A stretch of DNA of 64,000 nucleotides from an uncultured Flavobacteriaceae bacterium (GTDB taxonomy: Bacteria > Bacteroidota > Bacteroidia > Flavobacteriales > Flavobacteriaceae): the NCBI GenBank assembly GCA_937959395.1, contig CALGLR010000001.1, positions 1 through 64,000 of the forward strand. Direction: 5' to 3'. This document shows, in pieces, positions 28,586-38,351 of this stretch (the stretch's first letter is position 1; each line of letters opens with the position of its first letter). The notes beneath the pieces were generated by a model. It worked only from the letters and a program-made list of their open reading frames with translations, made no database searches and was not told the DNA's origin. The translations under genes were made by a program, and so were the position numbers.

Positions 28586-29386
28586 ATGAAAATTGCAATT
28601 ATAGGAACCGGGAATTTAGGAAAATCGATAGCCAAAGGATTAATAACAAATAATGCGATCACTAGCCTGTATTTAACAAAAAGAAATCTAGATGAAATTA
28701 AAGATTTTGAAGTTTACAAAGGGGTAACATTAACGCAAGATAATGCAGAAGCTGTGAAGCATTCAGATATTCTAATTTTTGCTGTGCAACCAGCGCATTT
28801 AGAAAACATACTTAAAGTTATTAAACCATTGCTCACAGAAAAGCATGTGTTAATATCTACAATTGCAGGATTTTCAATTGCTAAAATGGAAACCATCGTT
28901 GGAGAAGCTCCTTTTATAATTCGGGCGATGCCAAATACTGCGATTGCAGTTGGAAAATCTATGACTTGTTTGTGTAGCAACGAAAATGGAAAACAACGCA
29001 TTAAAGTTGCTGAGGCTATTTTTAATCGTTTAGGAACATCCATTGAAATTCCAGAAAATCAAATGCAAGCAGCAACAGTAGTCTGTGCCAGTGGTATTGC
29101 TTTTTGGATGCGATTAATAAGAGCAACAATGCAAGCAGCGATACAATTAGGGTTTGATGCCAAAGAAGCTCAAGAATTAGCCATGCATACCTGCGAAGGT
29201 GCTGCTAGTTTATTAATAACAACGGGTAATCATCCAGAACAAGAAATAGATAAAGTAACGACACCTAAAGGGTGTACGATTCAGGGTTTAAATGAAATGG
29301 AACACAAAGGCTTAAGTTCTTCTTTAATTCAAGGAATGGTAGCATCTTTCAATAAGATAAGTAATATAAAAACCAATCAATTATGA
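28586..29386 (+). CDS. proC: Pyrroline-5-carboxylate reductase
   Basis: 266 aa from ATG 28586, which places the Rossmann motif IAIIGTGNLGKSIAKGL at residue 3 as in the family; a longer TTG frame start at 28556 is rejected. C-terminal signature LAMHTCEGAASLL and TTPKGCTIQGLNEME are intact. It makes proline from P5C. Its place between argC and argD links proline and arginine synthesis. It overlaps argD by 4 nt. Confidence 0.94.
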   Translation: MKIAIIGTGNLGKSIAKGLITNNAITSLYLTKRNLDEIKDFEVYKGVTLTQDNAEAVKHSDILIFAVQPAHLENILKVIKPLLTEKHVLISTIAGFSIAKMETIVGEAPFIIRAMPNTAIAVGKSMTCLCSNENGKQRIKVAEAIFNRLGTSIEIPENQMQAATVVCASGIAFWMRLIRATMQAAIQLGFDAKEAQELAMHTCEGAASLLITTGNHPEQEIDKVTTPKGCTIQGLNEMEHKGLSSSLIQGMVASFNKISNIKTNQL

Positions 29387-30507
29387 GTTTGTTTAATGTA
29401 TATCCTTTGTTTGATATTACTCCCGTAAGCGCTAAAGGTCTTTTTGTATTTGATAACAATGGGAATAATTATTTAGACCTTTATGGCGGTCATGCTGTAA
29501 TTTCTATTGGACATTCACATCCAGAATATACTAATGCTATAAGTGAGCAAGTTCGTAAATTAGGGTTTTACAGTAATTCGATTAAAAACCCTTTGCAAGA
29601 GGACTTAGCGACTAAAATAAAAGAACTTTCTGGCTGTGAAAACTATCAATTGTTTCTTTGTAATTCTGGGGCAGAAGCTAATGAAAATGCCTTAAAATTA
29701 GCGTCATTTCATACTGGTAAATCTAAGGTTTTAGCTTTCGAGAATGGTTTTCATGGGAGAACATCTGCTGCTGTTGCTGCAACCGATAATGCTAAAATTA
29801 TTGCGCCAATTAATGCACAACAAAAGGTTGATTTTGTAAAGCTAGGCGATTTAACAGCTGTAGAAACGGTTCTAAAGAAAAACGAAACTTGTGCAATTAT
29901 TATAGAATGCATTCAAGGTGTAGGTGGTTTAGATGAAAGTACGACCGCTTTTTATAAAGGTCTAGAGCGATTGTCTAAGGAATACAATACGATTCTTATT
30001 GCAGATGAGGTGCAATCTGGTTTTGGTAGAACTGGTGATTTTTTTGCGTTTCAAAAGCATAAAATTAATCCAGATATTATTTCTATGGCAAAAGGAATGG
30101 GTAATGGGTTTCCTGTTGGAGGCATTTTAATTGATGAGAAAATTAAAGCATCTTTCGGTTTGTTAGGAACAACGTTTGGAGGTAATCACTTAGCATGTGC
30201 TGCTTCATTAGCCGTTTTAAAGGTAATCGAAAATGATAATTTGATAGAAAATGCAAATTCCATTTCTAATTATTTTAAAGAAAAAGCACAATCTCTTCCG
30301 AAGCTAAAAAAAGTAAAAGGTAGAGGTTTAATGCTAGGTCTAGAATTCGATTTTCCAATAGCGCCATTACGGGAAGCATTGATTTATAAACATCACATTT
30401 TTACAGGAAGTTCAAAAAATCCCAACGTGTTAAGAATTCTTCCACCTTTAACCATTCAAGAAAAACATATCGATCAGTTTTTTGAAGCATTACATGAAGA
30501 ATTATGA
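29383..30507 (+). CDS. argD: N-acylornithine aminotransferase
   Basis: 374 aa class III PLP aminotransferase. Segments: NSGAEANENALKLA, the ADEVQSGFGRTGDFFAFQ aspartate region and the PLP lysine in SMAKGMGNGFPVGGILI. Four-nt overlap with both neighbours shows tight translational coupling. Activity on acetyl- or succinylornithine is open. Confidence 0.94.
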   Translation: MSLFNVYPLFDITPVSAKGLFVFDNNGNNYLDLYGGHAVISIGHSHPEYTNAISEQVRKLGFYSNSIKNPLQEDLATKIKELSGCENYQLFLCNSGAEANENALKLASFHTGKSKVLAFENGFHGRTSAAVAATDNAKIIAPINAQQKVDFVKLGDLTAVETVLKKNETCAIIIECIQGVGGLDESTTAFYKGLERLSKEYNTILIADEVQSGFGRTGDFFAFQKHKINPDIISMAKGMGNGFPVGGILIDEKIKASFGLLGTTFGGNHLACAASLAVLKVIENDNLIENANSISNYFKEKAQSLPKLKKVKGRGLMLGLEFDFPIAPLREALIYKHHIFTGSSKNPNVLRILPPLTIQEKHIDQFFEALHEEL

Positions 30508-31439
30508 AAAAGTATACCGCAATAAAGGATATCGAGAACCTTTCAGAAACTATTAAACAGGCTATTGAATTAAAAGAAAATCCTTTTCAATATGAGGCAT
30601 TAGGAAAGCAAAAAACATTAGTCATGCTTTTTTTTAATTCCAGTTTAAGAACACGATTAAGTACCGAAAAAGCGGCAAAAAATTTAGGAATGAATGTCAT
30701 GACTTTAAATGTAGGAGAAACCTGGGATTTAGAGTTTGAGGAAGGCACGATTATGAATTTAAAATCGGCAGAACATATTAAGGAAGCAGCACAAGTTATT
30801 TCTCAATATGCCGATATTATTGCAGTGCGAGCATTTCCTTCGTTAATAAACAGGGAGCAAGATGAGTTAGAACCCATTATTACTAATTTTATAAAATATG
30901 CTTCAGTACCTATAATTAATATGGAAAGTGCTACAGCGCATCCATTACAAGCACTTGCAGATGCTATTACTATTGAAGAATTTAAGAGGTCTAAAACTCC
31001 AAAGGTTGTTTTGTCTTGGGCGCCTCATCCCAAAAAATTACCTCATGCTGTTGCCAATTCATTTGTAGAAATGATGCAAAAAAGAGATGTCGATTTTGTA
31101 ATCACCCATCCTCCAGGTTATGAATTGGACCCCAGAATAACTAAAAACAGTATAATTATATACAATCAAGAAGAGGCTTTTCAAAATGCTGATTTTGTGT
31201 ATACTAAAAACTGGAGTAGCTATTCTAATTATGGCGAAATTTTAAAAACGGATGCTAATTGGATGATTACAAAAGAAAAACTAGGGACTGCTAAATTTAT
31301 GCATTGTTTGCCCGTAAGACGGAATGTAGTGGTTGAAGATGCAGTTTTAGATAGTGAGCATTCTATTGTTATAAAACAGGCAAATAATAGAACGTTCGCC
31401 GCGCAAATCGTATTAAAAGGGATTTTGGAGAATTTATAA
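30504..31439 (+). CDS. argF': N-acylornithine carbamoyltransferase (ArgF' type)
   Basis: 311 aa. Carbamoyl phosphate loop FFNSSLRTRLSTEKAA, and MHCLPVRRNVVV near the C-terminus as in the N-acetyl/N-succinyl-ornithine transcarbamylases. It aligns well by eye with the Bacteroides fragilis succinylornithine enzyme, where Pro90 sets substrate choice; the matching residue here appears to be Ala89 (in NLKSAEHIKEA), neither Pro nor the Glu of acetylornithine enzymes. It uses acylated ornithine, so ArgE must act after it. Confidence 0.9.
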   Translation: MKKYTAIKDIENLSETIKQAIELKENPFQYEALGKQKTLVMLFFNSSLRTRLSTEKAAKNLGMNVMTLNVGETWDLEFEEGTIMNLKSAEHIKEAAQVISQYADIIAVRAFPSLINREQDELEPIITNFIKYASVPIINMESATAHPLQALADAITIEEFKRSKTPKVVLSWAPHPKKLPHAVANSFVEMMQKRDVDFVITHPPGYELDPRITKNSIIIYNQEEAFQNADFVYTKNWSSYSNYGEILKTDANWMITKEKLGTAKFMHCLPVRRNVVVEDAVLDSEHSIVIKQANNRTFAAQIVLKGILENL

Positions 31440-31450
31440 GATTTCGTTAT

Positions 31451-31514
31451 GCTGAATTTATTTCAGTATCACATAAAATAATTAACAATAATGAGACCCT
31501 GAAATAAATTCAGC
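31451..31514 (+). repeat. Perfect 16 bp inverted repeat
   Basis: GCTGAATTTATTTCAG and CTGAAATAAATTCAGC, 32 nt apart, in the argF'-argB spacer. In RNA it would be a long stem. No terminator T tract. Confidence 0.75.
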
Positions 31515-31525
31515 TTAACAAAAAA

Positions 31526-32302
31526 ATGGAAACACTAAAAATTATAAAAATAGGAGGTAATATTATTGACGATGATAAAGCCTTAAATGATTTTCTTTCT
31601 GATTTCTCGGCACTTAAAGGTCCCAAATTATTGGTTCACGGTGGTGGCAAATCGGCAACTAAACTTGCAACTAAAATGCAAGTAAAAGTAGAAATGGTGC
31701 AAGGAAGGCGCGTTACAAATGAAGACATCTTAAACATTATTACTATGGTTTATGCGGGGAAAATAAATAAAACAATCGTGGCGAAACTTCAAGCGTCTAG
31801 TTGTAATGCGATGGGTTTATCTGGTGCAGACGGAAATACTATAGAAGCCATTAAACGCCCTATAGAAACTGTAGATTTTGGTTTTGTAGGCGATGTTGAA
31901 AAGGTAAATATTGAAACCATAAACCTATTATTAAAAAATAATATCACACCCGTTTTTTGTGCTATTACTCATAACAAAAAAGGCCAGTTATTAAACACAA
32001 ATGCAGATACTATTGCTTCAGAACTGGCGATAGGATTGGCGTCATCTTTTAAAACGGAACTATATTATTGTTTTGAGAAAAAAGGTGTTTTAGAAAATGT
32101 AAACAATAACGATTCAGTAATAAAAACAATAAACAAGTCTACCTATAAAACATTAATAAAAAATGAAATTATTATAGACGGTATGCTGCCCAAACTGAAT
32201 AACTGTTTTCATGCGATAACTAATAAAGTGAGTAAAGTATGTATAGGGCTTCCAGAAATGATATTCAATTCAAAATTAATATGCACAACAATCGAGAAAT
32301 AA
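31526..32302 (+). CDS. argB: N-acylglutamate kinase
   Basis: 258 aa amino-acid kinase fold. IKIGGNIID at the N-terminus, LLVHGGGKSATKLA for the substrate/nucleotide loop and NTNADTIASELA near the C-terminal ATP site. Lacks the N-terminal helix of arginine-inhibited hexameric enzymes, so direct arginine feedback is less likely (inference). Its stop shares one base with the argE start. Confidence 0.94.
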   Translation: METLKIIKIGGNIIDDDKALNDFLSDFSALKGPKLLVHGGGKSATKLATKMQVKVEMVQGRRVTNEDILNIITMVYAGKINKTIVAKLQASSCNAMGLSGADGNTIEAIKRPIETVDFGFVGDVEKVNIETINLLLKNNITPVFCAITHNKKGQLLNTNADTIASELAIGLASSFKTELYYCFEKKGVLENVNNNDSVIKTINKSTYKTLIKNEIIIDGMLPKLNNCFHAITNKVSKVCIGLPEMIFNSKLICTTIEK

Positions 32303-33414
32303 TGATAGAAACAACGAAGAATATAAATAAAACTTCAGATCAAGAATCAATAAAAGAGTTAACGAATAATGCGATTCAACTGCTTAAAGATTTAATAGAA
32401 ACACCTTCTTTTTCTTCAGAAGAGGATAATACAGCTCGTCTTATTGAAAATTGGTTTGTAGCTCATGAAATTTCTTATACGAGAACAGAAAATAACATTT
32501 GGGCTACTAATAAACATTTTGAAAACGGAAAACCTACATTATTACTAAATTCTCATCACGATACCGTAAAACCGAATAAAGGTTATACTAAAGATCCTTT
32601 TAAAGCTATAGAAGAGGATGGTAAACTTTATGGATTGGGAAGCAATGATGCTGGAGGTTGTTTAGTGTCTTTAATGGCAACGTTTACACATTTTTATAAT
32701 GCTGAAAACTTGAAATATAATTTAGTTATTGTGGCTTCGGCAGAAGAAGAAAGTAGTGGAGATAATGGTTTAAATTCTATGTTAAAAATTATTCCAAAAA
32801 TTGATGTTGCCATCGTAGGAGAACCTACATTAATGCAGTTGGCTGTTGCCGAAAAAGGATTAGTCGTTTTCGATGCAGTAATAAAAGGGACACCTAGCCA
32901 TGCTGCTCACCCTAACACCAATAATGTGATCTATAAGAGTATAGAAACACTAAAATGGTTTAGAGATTTCAAATTTGAAAAAACATCTCCTGTTTTGGGA
33001 GATGTAAAATTAACAGTAACACAGATCAATGCTGGTAAACAACATAATGCAGTGCCTGCCAATGTTGAATTGGTGATAGATGTTCGTGTTAATGATAAGT
33101 ATACAAATGAAGATATTGCAGAACTATTAACTAATAATGCACCGTGTTCTAGTATTAAAGCAAGAAGCTTACGTTTAAACTCATCGTCAATACCAGAAAA
33201 TCATGAATTAGTAAAAGCAGGACTTGCTATAGGAAGAGAAACCTATGGATCACCTACATTATCCGATCAAGCCGTTCTAAGTTGTCCGTCGTTAAAACTA
33301 GGGCCTGGAGATAGTAGACGTTCACATACAGCTGATGAATTTATTTACCGCGCCGAGATCGAAGAAGGTGTGAAAATATATATAGAATTGTTGAATAAAG
33401 TGGTTTTAAAATAG
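32302..33414 (+). CDS. argE: N-acyl-citrulline/ornithine deacylase (M20 family)
   Basis: 370 aa from the ATG in TAATG at 32302, which overlaps the argB stop; a frame-only extension to 32239 lies inside argB. M20 metal motifs: NSHHDTVKPN, GLGSNDAGGCLVS and AEEESSGDNG (general-base Glu pair). Because the carbamoylation step uses acylornithine, the substrate is probably acetyl- or succinyl-citrulline. Confidence 0.9.
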   Translation: MIETTKNINKTSDQESIKELTNNAIQLLKDLIETPSFSSEEDNTARLIENWFVAHEISYTRTENNIWATNKHFENGKPTLLLNSHHDTVKPNKGYTKDPFKAIEEDGKLYGLGSNDAGGCLVSLMATFTHFYNAENLKYNLVIVASAEEESSGDNGLNSMLKIIPKIDVAIVGEPTLMQLAVAEKGLVVFDAVIKGTPSHAAHPNTNNVIYKSIETLKWFRDFKFEKTSPVLGDVKLTVTQINAGKQHNAVPANVELVIDVRVNDKYTNEDIAELLTNNAPCSSIKARSLRLNSSSIPENHELVKAGLAIGRETYGSPTLSDQAVLSCPSLKLGPGDSRRSHTADEFIYRAEIEEGVKIYIELLNKVVLK

Positions 33415-33500
33415 AAACAAGAGAAACGAGAGTTCAGAATAAAGAGAAACGAGAGAAAACAAAAGTAAAGAGATAAGAATAAGTGATGAAAGGACAATTG

Positions 33501-33709
33501 TGTCATTCCTGCGCAGGCAGGAATCCACTTTATAAGTCTTGATTCTAACAACTGAATCAGTCTTTATTCTAGAAGCGAATGTCTCCTTTAGCCTTCGACT
33601 GCTCTCAGGGCAAGCTAAAGGCGAAAATTTTTTTATGTGAAGAAGTAGAAAATAGAAAAGAACAGTAATACGAGAAACTAATTGGATTTCTGCCTGCGCA
33701 GGAATGACA
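33501..33709 (+). repeat. Long inverted repeat in the argE-argH spacer
   Basis: Arms of 27 nt at 33501-33527 and 33683-33709 (TGTCATTCCTGCGCAGGCAG... and its near-perfect reverse complement), each containing its own palindrome CCTGCGCAGG. Between them is about 155 nt with a further palindrome-rich piece near 33587-33620. This 311 bp spacer (33415-33725) holds no gene that I can support; the minus-strand ORFs here are repeat read-through. Confidence 0.7.
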
Positions 33710-33725
33710 AACAAAAAAAGAAGTT

Positions 33726-35003
33726 ATGAAATTATGGGATAAAGGATTCTCGATAGATGAGAAGATAGAACAATTTACGGTTGGAAATGATAGAGAAATT
33801 GATTTACACATTGCAAAATATGACGTGCAAGCCTCTTTGGCGCATGCTAAGATGTTGGCAAAAATAGAAATCATTTCAAATGAAGAATTAAAACAATTAG
33901 AAACAGGTCTAAATGTTATAGAACAACAAATAGAAGCGAATACTTTTGTAATAGAAGATGCATTCGAAGACGTACATTCTAAAATAGAATTTGAATTAAC
34001 GAAACAGTGCGGAGATGTTGGTAAAAAAATACATACAGCACGTTCTAGAAACGATCAGGTTTTAGTGGCTTTACAACTGTTTTATAAAGATAATTTAAAA
34101 CAAATAAGAGAAAAAACTACTGATTTTTTTGAAACACTATTGCAATTAGCAAAGGCACATGAAAATAAGTTATTGCCAGGATATACCCACTTGCAAATTG
34201 CAATGCCATCGTCTTTTGGATTGTGGTTTTCTGCATACGCCGAAGTATTAGTAGATGACGTTTCTATTTTAGATGCGGTTTTGAAAATCACAGATCAAAA
34301 CCCACTAGGATCTGCTGCCGGATATGGAAGTTCTTTTCCTATAGATCGTGATTTTACAACAGAGCTGTTAGGGTTTTCAACTTTAAAGTATAATGTGGTT
34401 GCGGCTCAATTAACAAGAGGGAAAAGTGAGCGCGCTATAGCTAATGCTTTAGGGAGTTTATGCAACACATTAAGCCGTTTTGCAATGGATATTTGTTTGT
34501 ATATGAGTCAGAATTTTGGATTCATAATTTTCCCGGACGAATTAACTACCGGAAGTAGTATTATGCCGCATAAAAAAAACCCAGATGTATTCGAACTCAT
34601 AAGAGGGAAGTGTAATAAAATTCAAGCGTTGCATACCGAAATGTTATTAGTGACTAATAATTTACCAAGTGGTTATCATAGAGATTTTCAGTTACTTAAA
34701 GAATCTATTGTTAAGGCGCTTTTAGAAGTAAATGATATCCTAGATATTTTTAATTATGCGATTCAACAAATTATAATAAAAGAGATCGATTTAAATGATG
34801 AGAAATATCAATACTTATTTACTGTAGATAGTATTAATAATTTGGTTGAAGATGGAGTTTCATTTAGGGATGCTTACCAAAAAATAGGAGCTCAAGTTCA
34901 AAATAATACTTACAAACCAGAAGGTGTTAAACCACATTCACATATAGGAAGTATTAATAATTTGTGCTTAGACAAAATTAGGGGGAAACTTAGAAAAGTA
35001 TAA
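33726..35003 (+). CDS. argH: Argininosuccinate lyase
   Basis: 425 aa. Releases arginine and fumarate. Fumarase-superfamily signature GSSIMPHKKNPDVFELIRG is intact with the mobile catalytic Ser; HTARSRNDQV and LPGYTHLQIAMPSSFGLW also match. Last gene of the arginine cluster. Confidence 0.96.
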   Translation: MKLWDKGFSIDEKIEQFTVGNDREIDLHIAKYDVQASLAHAKMLAKIEIISNEELKQLETGLNVIEQQIEANTFVIEDAFEDVHSKIEFELTKQCGDVGKKIHTARSRNDQVLVALQLFYKDNLKQIREKTTDFFETLLQLAKAHENKLLPGYTHLQIAMPSSFGLWFSAYAEVLVDDVSILDAVLKITDQNPLGSAAGYGSSFPIDRDFTTELLGFSTLKYNVVAAQLTRGKSERAIANALGSLCNTLSRFAMDICLYMSQNFGFIIFPDELTTGSSIMPHKKNPDVFELIRGKCNKIQALHTEMLLVTNNLPSGYHRDFQLLKESIVKALLEVNDILDIFNYAIQQIIIKEIDLNDEKYQYLFTVDSINNLVEDGVSFRDAYQKIGAQVQNNTYKPEGVKPHSHIGSINNLCLDKIRGKLRKV

Positions 35004-35008
35004 AATAC

Positions 35009-35113
35009 AAAAGAGCGCCGATAAGCGCTCTTCTCAACTAATCCACACGTAGAACATAAAACTTATTATTTAAAACTCTCTCTTTTTAAATAATCGTGGA
35101 CTGTCCTACGTGT
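35009..35113 (+). terminator. Two-hairpin 3' element after argH, overlapping the leuB end
   Basis: Hairpin AGAGCGC-CGATA-GCGCTCT, then nested arms ACACGTAG / CTACGTGT and ATTATTTAAA / TTTAAATAAT around an ACTCTCTC loop. It is related to the element after gltD (16937), with compensating changes in the arms. It also encodes the last residues of leuB on the other strand. Confidence 0.6.
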
Positions 35114-36204
35114 ATGTTTAAAAAATTCACATTGGTTTCATCAGGGTTGTTTATATAATCCTCAATGAAATCTCCAACGGTATTTGTTGTAATTAATTTA
35201 TAATCGGTATTAAGATCTGGTGTCGTAATATTTAATACTAAAGATTTTTCGACCGCTTCTTTAATTAATTGGGCTTCTTTAAAGAGTCCAAAATGTTCTA
35301 AAAGCATGGCTGCAGATAAAATAGAAGCAATAGGATTCGCAATACCTTTATTAGTAGCCTGAGGGAAAGAACCATGAATAGGTTCAAAAAGGGCATGTTT
35401 GTTTCCTATTGAAGCTGAGGCTAATAAGCCAATAGATCCGCCAATAACACTAGCTTCATCACTAATAATATCTCCAAACATGTTTTCGGTTAAAATAACA
35501 TCAAACTGTTTTGGGTTTAAAATAAGTTGCATGGCCGCATTGTCTACAAATAAAAACTCTAAAGTGACTTCAGGATACTCATTTGCAATCTCTGTAACTA
35601 CCTTTCTCCACAAACGAGAACTCTCTAAAACATTGGCTTTGTCAACTAAAGTTACTTTTTTATTTCTTGTTTTTGCAGCTATAAAAGCCAAATGAGTAAT
35701 ACGCTCAATTTCAAAACGAGAGTATTCACACAAATCAGAAGCCGTATTACCATTATTAGAAACTTCTTTTTTTCCAAAGTAAATACCTCCTGTTAATTCG
35801 CGATAAATACAAATGTCTGTATTTTCGATGCGTTCTTTTTTTAAAGGTGATAAATCCAACAATGACTCATAAGCTTTAACTGGTCTTATATTAGTATATA
35901 ACTCTAGTTCTTTACGTAACTTTAATAAACCTTGTTCTGGTCTTATTTTAGCACTTGGATCGTTATCGTATTTTGGGGCTCCAATAGCTCCAAATAAAAC
36001 AGCATCACTAGCTTTACATAGTTTTAAAGTGCTTTCTGGTAGGGGGTTTCCTAATTTGTCTATCGCTATAGCTCCAACCAAACCTTCTTTAAATGTAAAA
36101 GTGTGATCAAAAATAAAAGCGATTGCTTTTAATACCTTTATGGCTTGAGTTGTGACTTCTGGACCTATACCATCGCCAGATAGAACTGCTATGTTTAATT
36201 TCAT
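35086..36204 (-). CDS. leuB: 3-isopropylmalate dehydrogenase
   Basis: 372 aa. NAD-dependent oxidative decarboxylation to 2-ketoisocaproate. GDGIGPEVTTQAIKVL at the N-terminus, IYRELTGGIYFGKKE and the metal-binding DNAAMQLILNPKQFDVILTE region, then NMFGDIISDEASVIGGS. The C-terminal tail ending HVGQSTII lies inside the structured element after argH and looks like an added extension. Confidence 0.95.
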   Translation of the reverse strand: MKLNIAVLSGDGIGPEVTTQAIKVLKAIAFIFDHTFTFKEGLVGAIAIDKLGNPLPESTLKLCKASDAVLFGAIGAPKYDNDPSAKIRPEQGLLKLRKELELYTNIRPVKAYESLLDLSPLKKERIENTDICIYRELTGGIYFGKKEVSNNGNTASDLCEYSRFEIERITHLAFIAAKTRNKKVTLVDKANVLESSRLWRKVVTEIANEYPEVTLEFLFVDNAAMQLILNPKQFDVILTENMFGDIISDEASVIGGSIGLLASASIGNKHALFEPIHGSFPQATNKGIANPIASILSAAMLLEHFGLFKEAQLIKEAVEKSLVLNITTPDLNTDYKLITTNTVGDFIEDYINNPDETNVNFLNIHVGQSTII

Positions 36205-36250
36205 AGAAAAAGTTTTTATTTCCGTTTTTATGGAAATTTTTATTTTTTAA

Positions 36251-36841
36251 TTAATATGCTTTTTGTCTTTCAAAAGCCATTATTTTATTTTTCTTACTGA
36301 GTAGAAAACCAATATCATCGTAACCATTTATCAGGCATCTTTTTTTGTAAGAATTAATATTAAAGTCTTCTTTAAAAGAAGTGCCTTCAACAGTAATGGT
36401 TTGTTCTAATAAATTTACTCCTAATTGGGTTTCTGGGTTTTCTTCTATTCTACTTAATAGTGCTTTTAAAAACTCTGGAGTCACTTGTATGGGTAGCAAA
36501 CCGTTGTTTAATGCATTTTCTTTAAAGATGTCTGCAAAAAAACTAGACACAATAACTTTAAACCCATAATCGGTTAATGCCCATGCTGCATGTTCTCTAC
36601 TTGAACCGCAACCAAAATTATTTCCAGCGACTAAAATGTCTCCCGAGTAAGTCGGATTATTTAATATAAAAGTAGAATTTTTTGTATGGTCTTTATTATA
36701 TCTCCAATCTCTAAATACATTTTTACCAAACCCATTTTTATTAATAGATTTTAGGAAGCGAGCAGGAATTATTTGATCGGTATCTACGTTTTCAATAGCT
36801 AAAGGAATAGCTCTTGATGATAATGTTGTAAATTTTTCCAT
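36251..36841 (-). CDS. leuD: 3-isopropylmalate dehydratase small subunit
   Basis: 196 aa aconitase swivel domain. [15 protein letters not shown] and [20 protein letters not shown] are the expected segments. Forms a heterodimer with LeuC, encoded 24 nt upstream in the operon. Confidence 0.96.
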   Translation of the reverse strand: MEKFTTLSSRAIPLAIENVDTDQIIPARFLKSINKNGFGKNVFRDWRYNKDHTKNSTFILNNPTYSGDILVAGNNFGCGSSREHAAWALTDYGFKVIVSSFFADIFKENALNNGLLPIQVTPEFLKALLSRIEENPETQLGVNLLEQTITVEGTSFKEDFNINSYKKRCLINGYDDIGFLLSKKNKIMAFERQKAY

Positions 36842-36865
36842 AATTGGTCGTTTTTGTTATTCTCT

Positions 36866-38272
36866 TTATTGAATTTCTTGAACAAGAGAATGCGTTAAAT
36901 ATTCAGTGAGATCAATAATTTTTCCTTCAATAGCAGTTGCTGCGGCTAATAAAGGACTTGCTAAAAGTGTTCTGGCTCCTTGCCCTTGTCTGCCTTCAAA
37001 ATTTCTATTAGAAGTAGAAATACAGTATTCGCCTTCAGGTATTTTATCGTCATTCATTGCTAAACATGCTGAGCAACCAGGTTGTCTTAATTCAAACCCA
37101 GCTTTAGTAAATATGTCTTCTAGGCCTTCTTTTATAATTTGAGTTTCTACTTGTTTACTTCCTGGAACCAACCAAGCCGTAACATTAGGTGCTTTACTTT
37201 TTCCTTTTATAAAGTTGGCAGCAATTCTAAAATCCTCAATTCTAGAATTAGTACAGCTTCCTATGAATACATAATTAATAGGTTTGTTAATTAAAGATTC
37301 TCCTTTTTCAAAATTCATATATGCTAATGATTTCTCAAAAGAAGGTGTATTAACTTGAGGTATGGTTTCTGTTATTTTAATACCCATTCCAGGATTCGTA
37401 CCATAGGTAATCATTGGTTCTATATCGTTGGCATCAAAAAAGTACTCTTTATCAAATTGGGCTCCGTTATCTGTTGGTAGGGTTTTCCAATAGGCTATTT
37501 TTTGATCTAAATTGCTTCCTTTTGGTGCAAATTCTCTGTTTTTAATATATTCGAAAGTCGTTTCGTCTGGTGCGATCATTCCGCCTCGAGCACCCATTTC
37601 AATACTCATATTACAAATGGTCATTCGGCCTTCCATAGACATGTTTTCAAAAACATCACCGGCATACTCACAAAAATATCCCGTACCCGAATTTGTGCCT
37701 AGTTTTGAAATAATATAGAGTATAACATCTTTTGGAAGAACTCCCTTTTTTAAGTTTCCATTTACGGTAACTCTTAAGCTTTTAGGTTTGGTTAGTAATA
37801 AACATTGACTTGCAAAAACTTGCGCAACTTGACTGGTACCAATACCAAAAGCAATAGCCCCGAAAGCGCCATGGGTTGAGGTATGGCTATCTCCACAAAC
37901 TATGGTCATTCCAGGTTGTGTAATACCAAGTTCTGGAGCAATAACATGTACTATTCCATTATATTTATGACCTAACTCGTATAATGTGATGTTATTTTTC
38001 TTGCAATTTATAGCGAGTTGCTCCAATTGTTTTTTTGAACGCTCATCTTTTATGGGTAGGTGTTGGTTTTGAGTTGGTGTGTTATGATCGGCTGTTGCCG
38101 TAACTTGATCCGGTCTAAAAACAGGAATGTTTCTGCTTTCTAGTTCATTAAAGGCTTGCGGACTAGTAACTTCATGAATTAAATGCCTGTCTATATATAC
38201 TATTTGTGGACCATCTTTAATGGTGTCTACAATGTGGGAATCCCAAACTTTATCGAAAAGTGTTTTTTTCAT
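36866..38272 (-). CDS. leuC: 3-isopropylmalate dehydratase large subunit
   Basis: 468 aa. Isomerises 2- to 3-isopropylmalate with a [4Fe-4S] cluster. Cluster ligands: Cys in [15 protein letters not shown] and the pair in [14 protein letters not shown]-terminal [11 protein letters not shown] and [13 protein letters not shown] are typical. Confidence 0.97.
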   Translation of the reverse strand: MKKTLFDKVWDSHIVDTIKDGPQIVYIDRHLIHEVTSPQAFNELESRNIPVFRPDQVTATADHNTPTQNQHLPIKDERSKKQLEQLAINCKKNNITLYELGHKYNGIVHVIAPELGITQPGMTIVCGDSHTSTHGAFGAIAFGIGTSQVAQVFASQCLLLTKPKSLRVTVNGNLKKGVLPKDVILYIISKLGTNSGTGYFCEYAGDVFENMSMEGRMTICNMSIEMGARGGMIAPDETTFEYIKNREFAPKGSNLDQKIAYWKTLPTDNGAQFDKEYFFDANDIEPMITYGTNPGMGIKITETIPQVNTPSFEKSLAYMNFEKGESLINKPINYVFIGSCTNSRIEDFRIAANFIKGKSKAPNVTAWLVPGSKQVETQIIKEGLEDIFTKAGFELRQPGCSACLAMNDDKIPEGEYCISTSNRNFEGRQGQGARTLLASPLLAAATAIEGKIIDLTEYLTHSLVQEIQ

Positions 38273-38351
38273 TTAAAATTTTATTTTTCAATTCCCACGT
38301 AGGTGGGAACCTTACTGATTACAGCTTTTAATTTTAAGCGGAAATTTATTT

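Noticed and set aside
33345-33874. Three overlapping minus-strand ORFs in the argE-argH spacer
   Set aside because: They read through dispersed inverted repeats and into argE or argH; the protein segments (for example PACAGMT) are typical repeat read-through.
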